NCBI GenBank assembly: GCA_949840465.1
Contig: CATKXE010000003.1
Coordinates: forward strand, 1 to 64,000
Length of the DNA: 64,000 nucleotides
Source of the DNA: an uncultured Lachnospiraceae bacterium
GTDB lineage: Bacteria; Bacillota; Clostridia; Lachnospirales; Lachnospiraceae
Direction: 5' to 3'
The notes below the pieces were generated by a model. That model made no database searches and was not told the DNA's origin. It worked only from the letters and a program-made list of their open reading frames with translations. The position numbers were made by a program, and so were the translations under genes. Numbering within the stretch: position 1 is the first letter of the stretch; every line of letters begins with the position of its first letter. Of the stretch, positions 9,549 to 17,329 are shown in pieces.

Positions 9549-10672
9549 TGCTCCGCCCTCGCTTTTCCGGATGTGCCGACCCGATATTCCTTCGGCGACT
9601 GTCCCGTGGCCTTTTTAAAGGCCGTGCTGAAATAATGCGGATCGCTGTAGCCCACCCGCTCTCCGATTTCCGCCGTCCGCAGATTGGTGCATTTCAAAAG
9701 CTCACAGGCTTTGTCAATCCGAACCCCGGTCAGATATTCCATCAGGGTCTGTCCCGTCCCCTGCTTAAAGATCGAGCTGAAATAACTGGAGCTCACTCCG
9801 ATATACTCGGCGATCCGATTCAACGAGAAGTCGCTGCTGCCAAAATGCTCCGCGATATAGTCTTTGGCTTCCCGTATAATCTGGCCATACCGGTCTCCGG
9901 AGCATTGATCCCTTATGGTCAGCGCGGAGGTAAAAAGCCCCCTCAGATAATCGGTGGTGCCCTGCATACTTTCACTCGCCTTGGCCAGCCTCTTTAAGTC
10001 TGTCCACTCCGGCGCGCTCTCCGCCTCCTGTGCATGGATTGATTTTACAAATTCCCGGACACAGTAAAAGATATCCATGGCCATGTACTGCCGCAGCAGC
10101 AGGGACATATAGTTTTCCTTCCCCACGGCTTCGAAATATTCATGGATGAAGGGTCCGCACTCGTCAATCTCCCCCGTATTTAAAAAGTTTTTGATCAGCT
10201 TGCGGTCTACTCCGTTGTAATCTGTTTTATCAGGAAAATTCATGTATTTTTCGTAATTTACGAAATAACGTTCCAGAAGCCGGGAATGCTCCCGTTCCTC
10301 CCTGATTCCATCGGCCGCTTTTTTCAGCGCGTCGATCAGCGCGGAGGATGTGACGGGCTTGAGCAGATATTCGCTGATCCCGATTTTGATTGCTTCCCTG
10401 GCATACGCAAAATCATCATATCCGCTGAGGATAATGATCTTTGTACCGGGAAGCTCCTTTCTTACCAGGTGGCTCAGCTCCAGTCCGTCCATAAAGGGCA
10501 TTTTCACATCTGTCAGCAAAATGTCCGGCCTGCTCTTCAAAATCATGGGATAGGCATACTCCCCATCCTCTGCTTCCCCCACAAGCTCCAGCCCATGGGC
10601 TTTCCAGTCAATATTATTACGGATTCCCTGCCGGATGATGGTCTCATCCTCTACCAAAAATACTTTTATCAT
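9545..10672 (-). CDS. Response regulator with AraC-type DNA-binding domain (YesN family)
   Basis: This 375-residue protein has an N-terminal receiver domain with phospho-acceptor Asp55 (ILLTDVKMP) and the conserved Lys in YLLKPVTSS. The C-terminal end carries two helix-turn-helix motifs of AraC type (IAEYIGVSSSYFSSIFKQ and IGERVGYSDPHYFSTAFKK). It is co-transcribed with the YesM-like kinase and precedes the YtfQ-like importer, which is its likely target. Its promoter region contains a 9-bp inverted repeat that could be an autoregulatory site. Confidence 0.95.
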   Translation of the reverse strand: MIKVFLVEDETIIRQGIRNNIDWKAHGLELVGEAEDGEYAYPMILKSRPDILLTDVKMPFMDGLELSHLVRKELPGTKIIILSGYDDFAYAREAIKIGISEYLLKPVTSSALIDALKKAADGIREEREHSRLLERYFVNYEKYMNFPDKTDYNGVDRKLIKNFLNTGEIDECGPFIHEYFEAVGKENYMSLLLRQYMAMDIFYCVREFVKSIHAQEAESAPEWTDLKRLAKASESMQGTTDYLRGLFTSALTIRDQCSGDRYGQIIREAKDYIAEHFGSSDFSLNRIAEYIGVSSSYFSSIFKQGTGQTLMEYLTGVRIDKACELLKCTNLRTAEIGERVGYSDPHYFSTAFKKATGQSPKEYRVGTSGKARAEH

Positions 10673-10777
10673 CGCTTCTCCCTCATTCCCGTTTTACATC
10701 CGCGCCCTGTTCCGGACCGCCGGGCAGATCCGCCCTGTGCCTCTCAAATGTAGTCTCTCTGTGTTCATCCGAATGGT

Positions 10778-10806
10778 ATTATAACATTTGAGGGGAGGGT
10801 TTGCAA
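10778..10806 (-). promoter_or_regulatory. Promoter of the two-component operon
   Basis: Minus-strand TTGCAA (10801-10806), a 17-bp spacer and a perfect TATAAT (10778-10783) form a good vegetative promoter. A 9-bp inverted repeat, CTCAAATGT (10743-10751) and ACATTTGAG (10784-10792), brackets the -10 box and the probable start point. Confidence 0.75.
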
Positions 10807-10813
10807 TAAAGGA

Positions 10814-10845
10814 CAAAAAAGGGCAGGGCCAAAATAAGCCCTGCC
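10814..10845 (-). terminator. Intrinsic terminator for the DUF3795 gene
   Basis: GGCAGGGC (10822-10829) and GCCCTGCC (10838-10845) form an 8-bp GC-rich stem. On the minus strand it is followed by CTTTTTTG, a proper U-tract, about 80 bp after the DUF3795 stop. Confidence 0.8.
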
Positions 10846-10876
10846 AAAAAATTACAGAAAGTATTCATTTTCCGGT

Positions 10877-10911
10877 AAGGAACTAACGAAAAATAACTTG
10901 TACAGTTCCTT
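10877..10911. repeat. Palindromic GGAACT repeat, degenerate copy
   Basis: AAGGAACT (10877-10884) and AGTTCCTT (10904-10911) are perfect inverted arms around 19 nt. The right arm read on the minus strand gives AAGGAACTGTAC, the same motif as the better copies at 17229, 24939 and 30777. Confidence 0.5.
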
Positions 10912-10925
10912 GCCTGCCCTCTCTT

Positions 10926-11207
10926 TTATATCCCTTTTAAGGCCTGGATACGCGCCCTGACATTCTCGGCAAATTCTTCATCCGAATACTTCGGGTCTCT
11001 GGTCTTCTGCCAGATATCACACGGCGCTTCGCTGCATTCCCCGCAGTTTTTCAGGCCGCGTTCATTTACTGTACAGTGATAAATAGCGCAGGCTTTCCCT
11101 TCCGGTGCGTGAAACACCTTTCCGCTGCACTCATTACATCCTGTACACATTTTCCCAAAACAATAGCATGCACTGCAGTCCGTACCACATACACTTAAAT
11201 TTCCCAT
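10926..11207 (-). CDS. Small cysteine-rich DUF3795-type protein
   Basis: This 93-residue protein has ten cysteines, nine of them in the CGTDCSACYCFGKMC, CTGCNEC and CGECSEAPC stretches. The spacing fits the DUF3795 family, which may bind zinc or an iron-sulfur cluster. No catalytic function is established. It is a single-gene unit with its own terminator at 10814-10845. The AraC-type gene upstream on the same strand is separated by 73 bp and could regulate it or be co-transcribed. Confidence 0.7.
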   Translation of the reverse strand: MGNLSVCGTDCSACYCFGKMCTGCNECSGKVFHAPEGKACAIYHCTVNERGLKNCGECSEAPCDIWQKTRDPKYSDEEFAENVRARIQALKGI

Positions 11208-11280
11208 TGTACTTCCTCGCTTTCATCAATCGTAATATCCGCAAAACATTGTATGCTTTGCATGGTTCCTCTTCATTATA

Positions 11281-12147
11281 CTATGACCTTCCGGGAACGT
11301 ATTGTATATTTCCGACATTCTGATAAGCGTACCTTCTCGCCTTTGCGATATCCATCGTGTGATACCGCTTAAATTCCCGTATCAGATGTGATTGGTCTGT
11401 ATATCCGTACTGATAGACCGCATCCTGAATAGATAAGCGGGGATTTCTTAAAATTCCATTCCACAGGCATTGATAACGGACAAGGTTGCACAGTTTTTTA
11501 GGCGTAATTCCGATATATTCATGGAATAGCCGCTCCAATTGCCTGCTGCTCACAAAACACGCTTTTGCCAATTCCGACGCGCACACTCCCCCTTTTTGTA
11601 TGATAACCTGCCGCACTGCGCCGTCAATGATCTCATTGTGCCTGGCCTGGGATAACTGCCTGGAAAAAAAGTCTTCCACAATCCCTCTCCGCTCTTCCAG
11701 AGAATGTTTTTCTGTTAACTGCCGTCCCAACGTCCTGTCTAATCGACAGAACCTGGACTCTACATCATCATATTTGTTCACAGTACCTTTTAAGGAGTCC
11801 TCGGAAAAAACATATGCGCCCCATGCATAGAACCGGATTGCAAATACAGAAACAAGATGTCCATATTTTCTCCCGTCATACGACAGAAAACTGACATCAT
11901 TCATTCCGCAAAAACCGCCGGTAATTGTATTTTCGGTGTAATCTATGAAATAAATGACATCTACGCAGGTATCAGGAATTACAAGACTTACATCCGCATC
12001 CCCCTCTTGTCTTATATAGGGTTTCTCTGTTCCCCAAAAACAACGGATATATTTCGACAATTCGAGATTTTGGGGCGGTACTTCTTTGTATTGATGATTG
12101 TGTTTAAATGGAGTTGCCGTCAGCGGCATATAAAAATTATTTTTCAT
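11281..12147 (-). CDS. AraC-family transcriptional regulator
   Basis: This 288-residue protein has an N-terminal ligand or sensor domain (about 1-175, with ...CVDVIYFI... and RFYAWGAYVF) and a C-terminal AraC-type DNA-binding domain. The two helix-turn-helix units are ELAKACFVSSRQLERLFHEYIGITPKK and AVYQYGYTDQSHLIREFKRY. The N-terminal part resembles the DUF6597 type found in regulators near DNA-repair or small-molecule genes rather than the cupin type of sugar regulators. The inducer and targets are unknown. Confidence 0.85.
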   Translation of the reverse strand: MKNNFYMPLTATPFKHNHQYKEVPPQNLELSKYIRCFWGTEKPYIRQEGDADVSLVIPDTCVDVIYFIDYTENTITGGFCGMNDVSFLSYDGRKYGHLVSVFAIRFYAWGAYVFSEDSLKGTVNKYDDVESRFCRLDRTLGRQLTEKHSLEERRGIVEDFFSRQLSQARHNEIIDGAVRQVIIQKGGVCASELAKACFVSSRQLERLFHEYIGITPKKLCNLVRYQCLWNGILRNPRLSIQDAVYQYGYTDQSHLIREFKRYHTMDIAKARRYAYQNVGNIQYVPGRS

Positions 12148-12271
12148 AATCGGATCTCTGTTCTAATGGAACTGTTCGAACCCCATATCTCAATTCGCGG
12201 AAATTTGCGTGTAAGGGGGCTTCGAGCTTCAGATAAAAATATTGTGAGGATTGACTCCCCCACTGTAATTA

Positions 12272-13018
12272 TCAAAAATTAATACTTAATTGACCATCTG
12301 AATCTTCATTATGGTCAGAATTAGTTAACCCTGTAATAATATCAACTTTTGAATCCGGGATTTCTAACCCCCAATTATCCCATCCATTAAAATTTTTTCT
12401 TGCAAACAACTCAATCTTTTCTTGCTCAGGAAACATTTTTGTAATTCCATCTATAACTTCTAATGGCTTTTCACTATGCTTTCCTCTGGGAATAGCTACC
12501 ATCTATCTTACATTTCTTGCTCCTCTTGGCTGTGGAAATTTTCCTTTTTTGAAAGCAAGAACAAATTCGGTTTGCGATAATGTATATCTACCAGGATTGT
12601 GAACCATTTTATCCCAAACAAATGCCATCGTTTTATATTCAAATCCCCAAGCAGTCCCCAATTCTATCGCATTTGCCATTTGCGATCCTGTCGTCCACAT
12701 AAACAAAATACAATCATCATCTGCAATGGATTGTACAGCTAATTCTTTTAATTGTCTCAATTTAATTGTGGGATATTTAAATGTTGCAGAACTAAGAAAA
12801 ATTTTCCTTTCAAAGCCAACATTTTCGTCCTTAATTGTAGTTTTATCATATTGCATTTTCCCACCATAATCCCAGGGAGGATCTGCATAAATGACCTGAT
12901 ATTTCTTATTTGGCAACTTTGGATAAATATCCTCTAACGGATTTATTTTTGTTCGTTCTTTCGCTTGCTTATTATATAAAGAATAGGCTGTAATTTCCTT
13001 TTTATCTTCACTGGACAT
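12272..13018 (-). pseudogene. MT-A70 family adenine-N6 DNA methyltransferase interrupted by in-frame TAG
   Basis: Codons 1-171 (13018 to 12506) encode the N-terminal and catalytic part, with the DPPW motif in IYADPPWDYGG. A single TAG stop follows at 12503-12505. The same frame continues at once with ATG GTA GCT and encodes 76 more residues (IPRGKHSEKPLEVIDGI...), which is the expected C-terminal part of the family, where Q or L is usual at the stop position. Nothing else is damaged, so this is one nonsense change such as CAG to TAG. Either it is a young pseudogene or the ATG right after the stop allows a two-piece protein. M.MunI is an MT-A70-type enzyme, which fits the MunI-like fragment across the intergenic region. 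The segment is AT-rich compared with its surroundings, as expected for acquired DNA. Confidence 0.78.
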
Positions 13019-13071
13019 AATTTACACATCCTTTCTGGATTTTGCTTTCATATTTTACTACATCAATAACG

Positions 13072-13120
13072 AATAGTCAATCGATTGTTACTTATAATCC
13101 GTTGTTATATAGTCCACTAT
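13072..13120. promoter_or_regulatory. Possible controller-protein binding sites in the R-M intergenic region
   Basis: The AT-rich gap between the methyltransferase and the XRE gene holds the palindromes CAATCGATTG (13078-13087) and ATAGTCCACTAT (13109-13120), plus a second ATAGTC at 13073. R-M controller proteins bind paired short palindromes built on AGTC-like half sites between divergent genes. The match is suggestive only. Confidence 0.35.
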
Positions 13121-13160
13121 TTATTAAAATACTTTTTATTACAAAAGGAGATTTAAAACC

Positions 13161-13367
13161 ATGATCAAAGAACAATTAGGTCAACGTATTAAATATCTAC
13201 GAAACGAAAAGGGTATAAGTCAGGAAAAATTTGCTCTTTCTATTGATATGGATAGATCTTATTATGCTTCTGTCGAAAGCGGGAAACGCAATATTTCCAT
13301 TACCAATATCCATAAAATAGCAAATGGTCTTGGTATCACATTAGAAGAATTATTCAAAGGTATCTAA
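13161..13367 (+). CDS. XRE-family regulator, R-M controller (C protein) type
   Basis: This 68-residue single-domain helix-turn-helix protein (LGQRIKYLRNEKGISQEKF... SYYASVESGKRNISITNIHKIANGLG) has the size and pattern of C proteins that time expression of restriction enzymes. It has an AAAGGAG ribosome site and is intact. It is transcribed divergently from the methyltransferase gene. A nuclease-like start follows after 13 bp with its own AAGGAGG, which is the normal C-then-R order. Confidence 0.85.
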   Translation: MIKEQLGQRIKYLRNEKGISQEKFALSIDMDRSYYASVESGKRNISITNIHKIANGLGITLEELFKGI

Positions 13368-13380
13368 GGAGGATTTATCA

Positions 13381-13560
13381 GTGGGAAAAAAAGCATTAAG
13401 CGGTCGTGAAAATTGGCAAACCGAATCTGGACCGGGAGGATTGGCGGGAACAGCTGAAAAAAATTTATATAAAGCATTCAAAAAGGTATCCTTATCCGTT
13501 TTTATACATGAAATTGAAATGCCCCTGCCGATGATAGGATGGATAGTGCGACATATATGA
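13381..13560 (+). pseudogene. Truncated MunI/EcoRI-like restriction endonuclease start
   Basis: A GTG start preceded by AAGGAGG opens a 59-codon frame beginning GKKALSGRENWQ, followed by GGLAGTAEKNLYKAFKK. This resembles the N-terminus of R.MunI as I remember it (GK.ELSGRLNWQ...GAEQNLYNVF). After about residue 38 the similarity ends and the frame stops at 13560, whereas MunI-type enzymes are about 200 residues. All catalytic residues would be missing. Its position after a C-like gene and opposite an MT-A70 methyltransferase is what makes the call credible. Confidence 0.55.
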
Positions 13561-13598
13561 ATACACCGCAACGGGAAACAACACGGCTGATATCATGA

Positions 13599-13712
13599 AA
13601 ATTTACGGAAAAAGATATAGAAGCATTTTACCTGGTACTGACAGATAAAGAGGCCAACACCTTTCTTCCGTGGTTTCTTATGAAAAGCATTGAGGACAAT
13701 TCTGCTGTGTGA
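13599..13712 (+). pseudogene. N-terminal fragment of a GNAT-type acetyltransferase
   Basis: The frame reads KFTEKDIEAFYLVLTDKEA and then NTFLPWFLMKSIED before a TGA, which is the usual beginning of a GNAT N-acetyltransferase. A frameshift sits at its first codon: the ATG at 13595 is out of frame by one. Only about 37 residues of the expected 170 are left. Confidence 0.45.
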
Positions 13713-13839
13713 ATTGGCGGCGCACCCGGATTTTGTAAAGCTACTGGCCAACATACAGATTGATGTAAAGGGCATCGCCGCCATACAGGTACAGAATTTA
13801 GATTGTTTTCCCATGCCGTGGCACAGGCTAAATATTTAG
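13711..13839 (+). pseudogene. Unrecognised gene fragment in the decayed islet
   Basis: A short open frame reads ELAAHPDFVKLLANIQIDVK and GIAAIQVQNLD before TAG. It has protein-like composition but no start or ribosome site, and I do not recognise the family. Together with the fragments before it, it shows that the stretch 13381-13920 is scrap DNA. Confidence 0.3.
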
Positions 13840-13922
13840 TATCATCGACGGTTCTAAGTGTAGCAGAAATCCGTTCTTTGCCGGAGTATCCCGGATCTCT
13901 GAGCTTTCATAACGTCTTTATA

Positions 13923-14591
13923 CTATTTCTTCCATACTGCTGTTTCTTCCTTCAGCCATTGAATCCATTGTTCCATGCCTTCCCCCGTCCTCGCGCAAAT
14001 CGGGATAATGATTGCTTCTGGATTACGCATATGTATATACTCCGTACATTTCTCCATATCGAAATCAAAATATGGAAGGACGTCAATCTTATTCACGAGT
14101 ACCACGTCGCACACCTGAAACATCAACGGATACTTAAGCGGCTTATCATGCCCCTCCGGGACGGAAAGGATCATTGCATTTTTCACGGCTCCTGTATCAA
14201 ATTCAGCCGGGCATACCAGATTCCCCACATTCTCAAGAATCACCAGATCCAGGCCTTCTGCTCCCAGTTCATTCAATCCATCCTCTGTCATTCCTGCATC
14301 CAGATGGCACATTCCTCCTGTATGCAGCTGTATCACCTTTACCCCATAATCCGCAATCGTATGCGCGTCAACATCAGAATCAATATCCGCCTCCATAACG
14401 CCTATCCTCATCTGCTCTTTCAGCGCTTCGATTGTGCGTCCCAGCGTAGTTGTTTTCCCTGCTCCCGGACTTGACATTAAATTCAAAAGAAACACACCTT
14501 TTTCTTTTAACGTTTCACGAAGCTCCCCGGCATGCTGATCATTCTCTTTAAATATGCTCTGTTTCACTTCGATTACCCTGAATTTATCCAT
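13923..14591 (-). CDS. hypB: Nickel-insertion GTPase HypB (orphan copy)
   Basis: This 222-residue GTPase has the P-loop SSPGAGKTTT (about residues 40-49), the HypB nickel/zinc site CPAEFDTG and the guanine motif NKID. It delivers nickel to hydrogenase, or sometimes to urease or other nickel enzymes. The N-terminus has no His- or Cys-rich nickel-storage extension. No hypA, hypC-F or hydrogenase gene is near, so it is either an orphan working with genes elsewhere or serves another nickel enzyme. Transcription converges on the decayed R-M islet. Confidence 0.9.
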   Translation of the reverse strand: MDKFRVIEVKQSIFKENDQHAGELRETLKEKGVFLLNLMSSPGAGKTTTLGRTIEALKEQMRIGVMEADIDSDVDAHTIADYGVKVIQLHTGGMCHLDAGMTEDGLNELGAEGLDLVILENVGNLVCPAEFDTGAVKNAMILSVPEGHDKPLKYPLMFQVCDVVLVNKIDVLPYFDFDMEKCTEYIHMRNPEAIIIPICARTGEGMEQWIQWLKEETAVWKK

Positions 14592-14823
14592 CTTTCTTCT
14601 CCTTGTACGCAGTTATTTTGGAGTATCGCTCCGTATGATTATTATATTACTATTTCACCTGATTTCCAACAGTTTCGATTCCAAAATCATTTTCACAAAT
14701 TCTTTATGTTCCTTTGAAGCCTTACGGCGTCGGATATTTTTTTACAAAACATAAATCCTTTTTCCCCCAAAAAGGGTTATATTAAATGTAAGCATGTTTA
14801 CGAAAAGAAAGAAGGGATGCCTT

Positions 14824-15510
14824 TTGGATGATCGGGAGCTGGTACGGCGCATCCAGGCCGGACAGAAAGAATATCTGAATGAGATTGCCGAAAAATATTA
14901 TGACGACATCTATTATTTCTGCTGCTACCAGACCGGCAGCAGGGAGGACGCCTATGACCTGGCACAGGATACGTTCCTGCGCTTCATCCGGTATGTGGAA
15001 GGCTACCGATACCGGAACCTGAAAGGCTACCTTCTGACCATTGCCATGAACCTCTGCAGGAACTACTGGCGGGGGGAAGGACTGCCTCCGCCCGCAGCAA
15101 AGCCCCCTACACATGCATGCGGATATGATGGCAGCCAAAACGAAGCCCATCATGCATGCCGCCGCAATACGGACAGGCTTCGCCAGACAGGAAATCGAAG
15201 CACGCAGAACCCACAGGACACAGCATACGGGATTTTCGTTGGGTACGGTTATGAGAACGGGGAGAAGACAGAAGCCAATGCGGCCTCGCAGGCGTATGAG
15301 AGCCAGGAGAATATCCTGCTGCTTTCGGACGCTTTGCTAAAACTCCCCCAGATGCAGCGGGAGGCCGTGCTGCTCCATCATTTTTACGGGTACAAAAACC
15401 GGGAGATTGCCCGCATGACAGGCGTTTCCTGCGGCACGGTAAAATCCCGGATACGCCAGGGCATCGAGAAATTGCAGCAGCTTTTAGACAAGGAGGATTT
15501 CTATGGGTGA
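14824..15510 (+). CDS. ECF-type RNA polymerase sigma factor with long linker
   Basis: Region 2 (YLNEIAEKYYDDIYYFCC... DAYDLAQDTFLRFIRYVEGY) and region 4 (LPQMQREAVLLHHFYGYKNREIA, then GTVKSRIRQGIEKLQ) are clear. I chose a TTG at 14824 because AAGAAGGG lies 7 nt upstream and the protein then begins DDRELVRRI, the usual ECF start. The ATG at 14794 would add 10 residues but has no ribosome site. The linker between regions 2 and 4 is about 80 residues, much longer than the usual 20-40, rich in Gly, Asn and Gln, with no known domain. The end overlaps the next gene by 8 bp. It may drive the ABC exporter genes downstream. Confidence 0.82.
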   Translation: MDDRELVRRIQAGQKEYLNEIAEKYYDDIYYFCCYQTGSREDAYDLAQDTFLRFIRYVEGYRYRNLKGYLLTIAMNLCRNYWRGEGLPPPAAKPPTHACGYDGSQNEAHHACRRNTDRLRQTGNRSTQNPQDTAYGIFVGYGYENGEKTEANAASQAYESQENILLLSDALLKLPQMQREAVLLHHFYGYKNREIARMTGVSCGTVKSRIRQGIEKLQQLLDKEDFYG

Positions 15511-16291
15511 AAATTTTTCAAAAAGCGGAAGATTCCCGGGCGCCGGAACAAAATGGACTTTTCCGGGTAACGGCGGGCAATGGCGGTTTCCGCTAGATCA
15601 GGACGCAAAAGAAAAAAGCCTGGCCGCTATACAAAGAGCCGCGGAAGAAAAACAGCTACGGTACCATCCTTCTTTTGGTGCAAAGCTATGGAACCAGATC
15701 CGTTTCCAATCCTGGAAATACCGCGCATCTCAGGGAGCAGTACTGCTCCTTGCCATGCTGCTGGCATTCTATCTGAACCAAAAGGATGTGCCGTATTTTG
15801 AATCCATTACTGCCTGCTCGGTATTCCTTGTATTTGCCGGGAACCTCTGCCTGAGCGGCCTTGGACGGCTGTTTTCGTGGCACATGGCCGAACTGGAGGA
15901 GACGCTGTATCTGAATTTAAAACAGATGGTATGCATTGGGATGCTGGAAGCCGGGATCGTGGATCTGGCAGTGTTAAGCTTTCTGGCTGCATCCACAGGC
16001 GGCAGGGGACAGACGGGGACATGCGCCTGCCTGCTGTATATGCTGGTCCCGTTCCTCTGGTCGGATACCCTGTACCTGCACATGCTGACCGCCATGCGGA
16101 ACCGTCAAAACGAATATCTGCAGTTTGCGGCCGGAATCGTCTGCGGACTGCTGGCCCTGTTCCCCTTATTATGGGAGAATCCCTATCAGGCGGACTATCT
16201 GCCGTTCTGGGGCGGGGCGTTGATAACCGGTTTACTTCTGCTGGCAGCGCAGATTTACCGGACACTTGGGAACTGCATGGAAATAGCCTGA
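15503..16291 (+). CDS. Membrane protein coupled to the sigma factor gene (possible anti-sigma)
   Basis: This 262-residue protein has a soluble N-terminal region of about 70 residues (with FPLDQDAKEKSLAAIQRA and HPSFGAKLWNQIRFQ) followed by about six hydrophobic segments. It overlaps the sigma gene by 8 bp and has its own AAGGAGG inside that gene. An N-terminal soluble part plus membrane segments, encoded directly after an ECF sigma, is the arrangement of a membrane anti-sigma factor. I see no zinc-binding anti-sigma motif, so the role is inferred from position only. Confidence 0.6.
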   Translation: MGENFSKSGRFPGAGTKWTFPGNGGQWRFPLDQDAKEKSLAAIQRAAEEKQLRYHPSFGAKLWNQIRFQSWKYRASQGAVLLLAMLLAFYLNQKDVPYFESITACSVFLVFAGNLCLSGLGRLFSWHMAELEETLYLNLKQMVCIGMLEAGIVDLAVLSFLAASTGGRGQTGTCACLLYMLVPFLWSDTLYLHMLTAMRNRQNEYLQFAAGIVCGLLALFPLLWENPYQADYLPFWGGALITGLLLLAAQIYRTLGNCMEIA

Positions 16292-16348
16292 AACAGTTTA
16301 GGTTATGTTCCGGCGGTTCCCTGTAAAAACAGAAGGAGGGGACGGCTT

Positions 16349-17230
16349 ATGCCTCAATTAGTGTTAGACAGAGTGACCAGACATTTTAAGAATAAGATTG
16401 CAGTGGACGCGGTATCTCTGCGCCTGCAGCCGGGAATCCATGGATTTCTCGGAGCCAACGGAGCCGGGAAGACGACGCTGCTTCGGATGCTCTGCGGCGT
16501 GCTGAAACCCACGTCCGGGGAAATCCGGTGCAACGGGACGGATATCCGCGTGCTGGACGGGGAATATCGTTATTTACTGGGATATCTGCCCCAGGATTTT
16601 GGATATTACCCGGATTTCTCCGCGAAACGATATCTGGAATATCTGGCGGCCTGCAAGGCTGTGCCCGACGCCCTTGCAAAAGAAAGGGTGCAGGAAATGC
16701 TTCATCTCGTAGGCCTTGACGGGGAACAGCGGCAAAAGATCAAGTCATTTTCCGGAGGCATGATCCGCAGGCTTGGAATTGCCCAGGCGCTGTTAAACGA
16801 CCCGGAAATCCTCATATTGGATGAGCCCACTTCCGGCCTTGACCCCAAAGAGCGAATCCGTTTCCGCAACATCATCAGCGCATTGTCAAAAGAAAAAATT
16901 GTGATCCTTTCCACCCACATTGTCTCGGATGTGGAATTTATCGCGGATCAGATCCTGCTCATGAAACAGGGGCGCATTATTGAAAAGGGAAGTTCCCGGG
17001 ACGTAACGGACAGCGCGGCGGGAAAAGTCTGGGAATATCTGGCAAGGCCCGACGAAGCGGAGCGGCTCAATGGAGAGTTTTCCGTCAGCAATCTGAGGAA
17101 CGAAGGGGACAGGGTGTATCTGCGGATCGTCTCGGATCGCTGCCCCTGCCAGGGCGCGGCGCTGGCACAGCCCGGGCTGGAGGACGTATATCTATATTAT
17201 TTTGAAGAATTGGCGGAGGAAACATTGTAA
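16349..17230 (+). CDS. ABC-2 type exporter ATPase
   Basis: This 293-residue ATPase has Walker A GANGAGKTT (about residues 36-44), signature SFSGGMIRR, Walker B ILILDEPTSGLD and switch His in STHIVSD. The C-terminal 70 residues after the ATPase core are typical of drug or lantibiotic exporters. It follows the sigma/membrane gene pair and precedes an ABC-2-like permease gene, making an exporter. The 84-bp gap to the permease gene holds a palindromic repeat. Substrate unknown. Confidence 0.93.
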   Translation: MPQLVLDRVTRHFKNKIAVDAVSLRLQPGIHGFLGANGAGKTTLLRMLCGVLKPTSGEIRCNGTDIRVLDGEYRYLLGYLPQDFGYYPDFSAKRYLEYLAACKAVPDALAKERVQEMLHLVGLDGEQRQKIKSFSGGMIRRLGIAQALLNDPEILILDEPTSGLDPKERIRFRNIISALSKEKIVILSTHIVSDVEFIADQILLMKQGRIIEKGSSRDVTDSAAGKVWEYLARPDEAERLNGEFSVSNLRNEGDRVYLRIVSDRCPCQGAALAQPGLEDVYLYYFEELAEETL

Positions 17231-17286
17231 GGAACTGCAGAAAATATCCCGCCCCATCTGCACAGATGATTATCCTGCAGTCCCTG
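17229..17286. repeat. Palindromic GGAACTGCAG repeat, copy with full arms
   Basis: AAGGAACTGCAGAAAATA starts at the TAA stop of the ATPase gene, and TATCCTGCAGTCCCT ends the element. The arms pair over about 13 bp with one bulge and enclose about 26 nt. It lies between two genes of one operon and lacks a T-run. Confidence 0.65.
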
Positions 17287-17329
17287 AGTTTTATCCGGCT
17301 GTAAACGGATTCGTATGAGGAGACAGAAC

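Noticed and set aside
8337..9635. 432-codon open frame opposite the YesM-like kinase gene
   Set aside because: His-rich antisense composition; the kinase on the other strand has all motifs and correct coupling to its regulator.
12163..12176. GGAACTGTTCGAAC as another copy of the palindromic repeat
   Set aside because: Only the first seven bases match and no partner arm is present; chance is enough to explain it.
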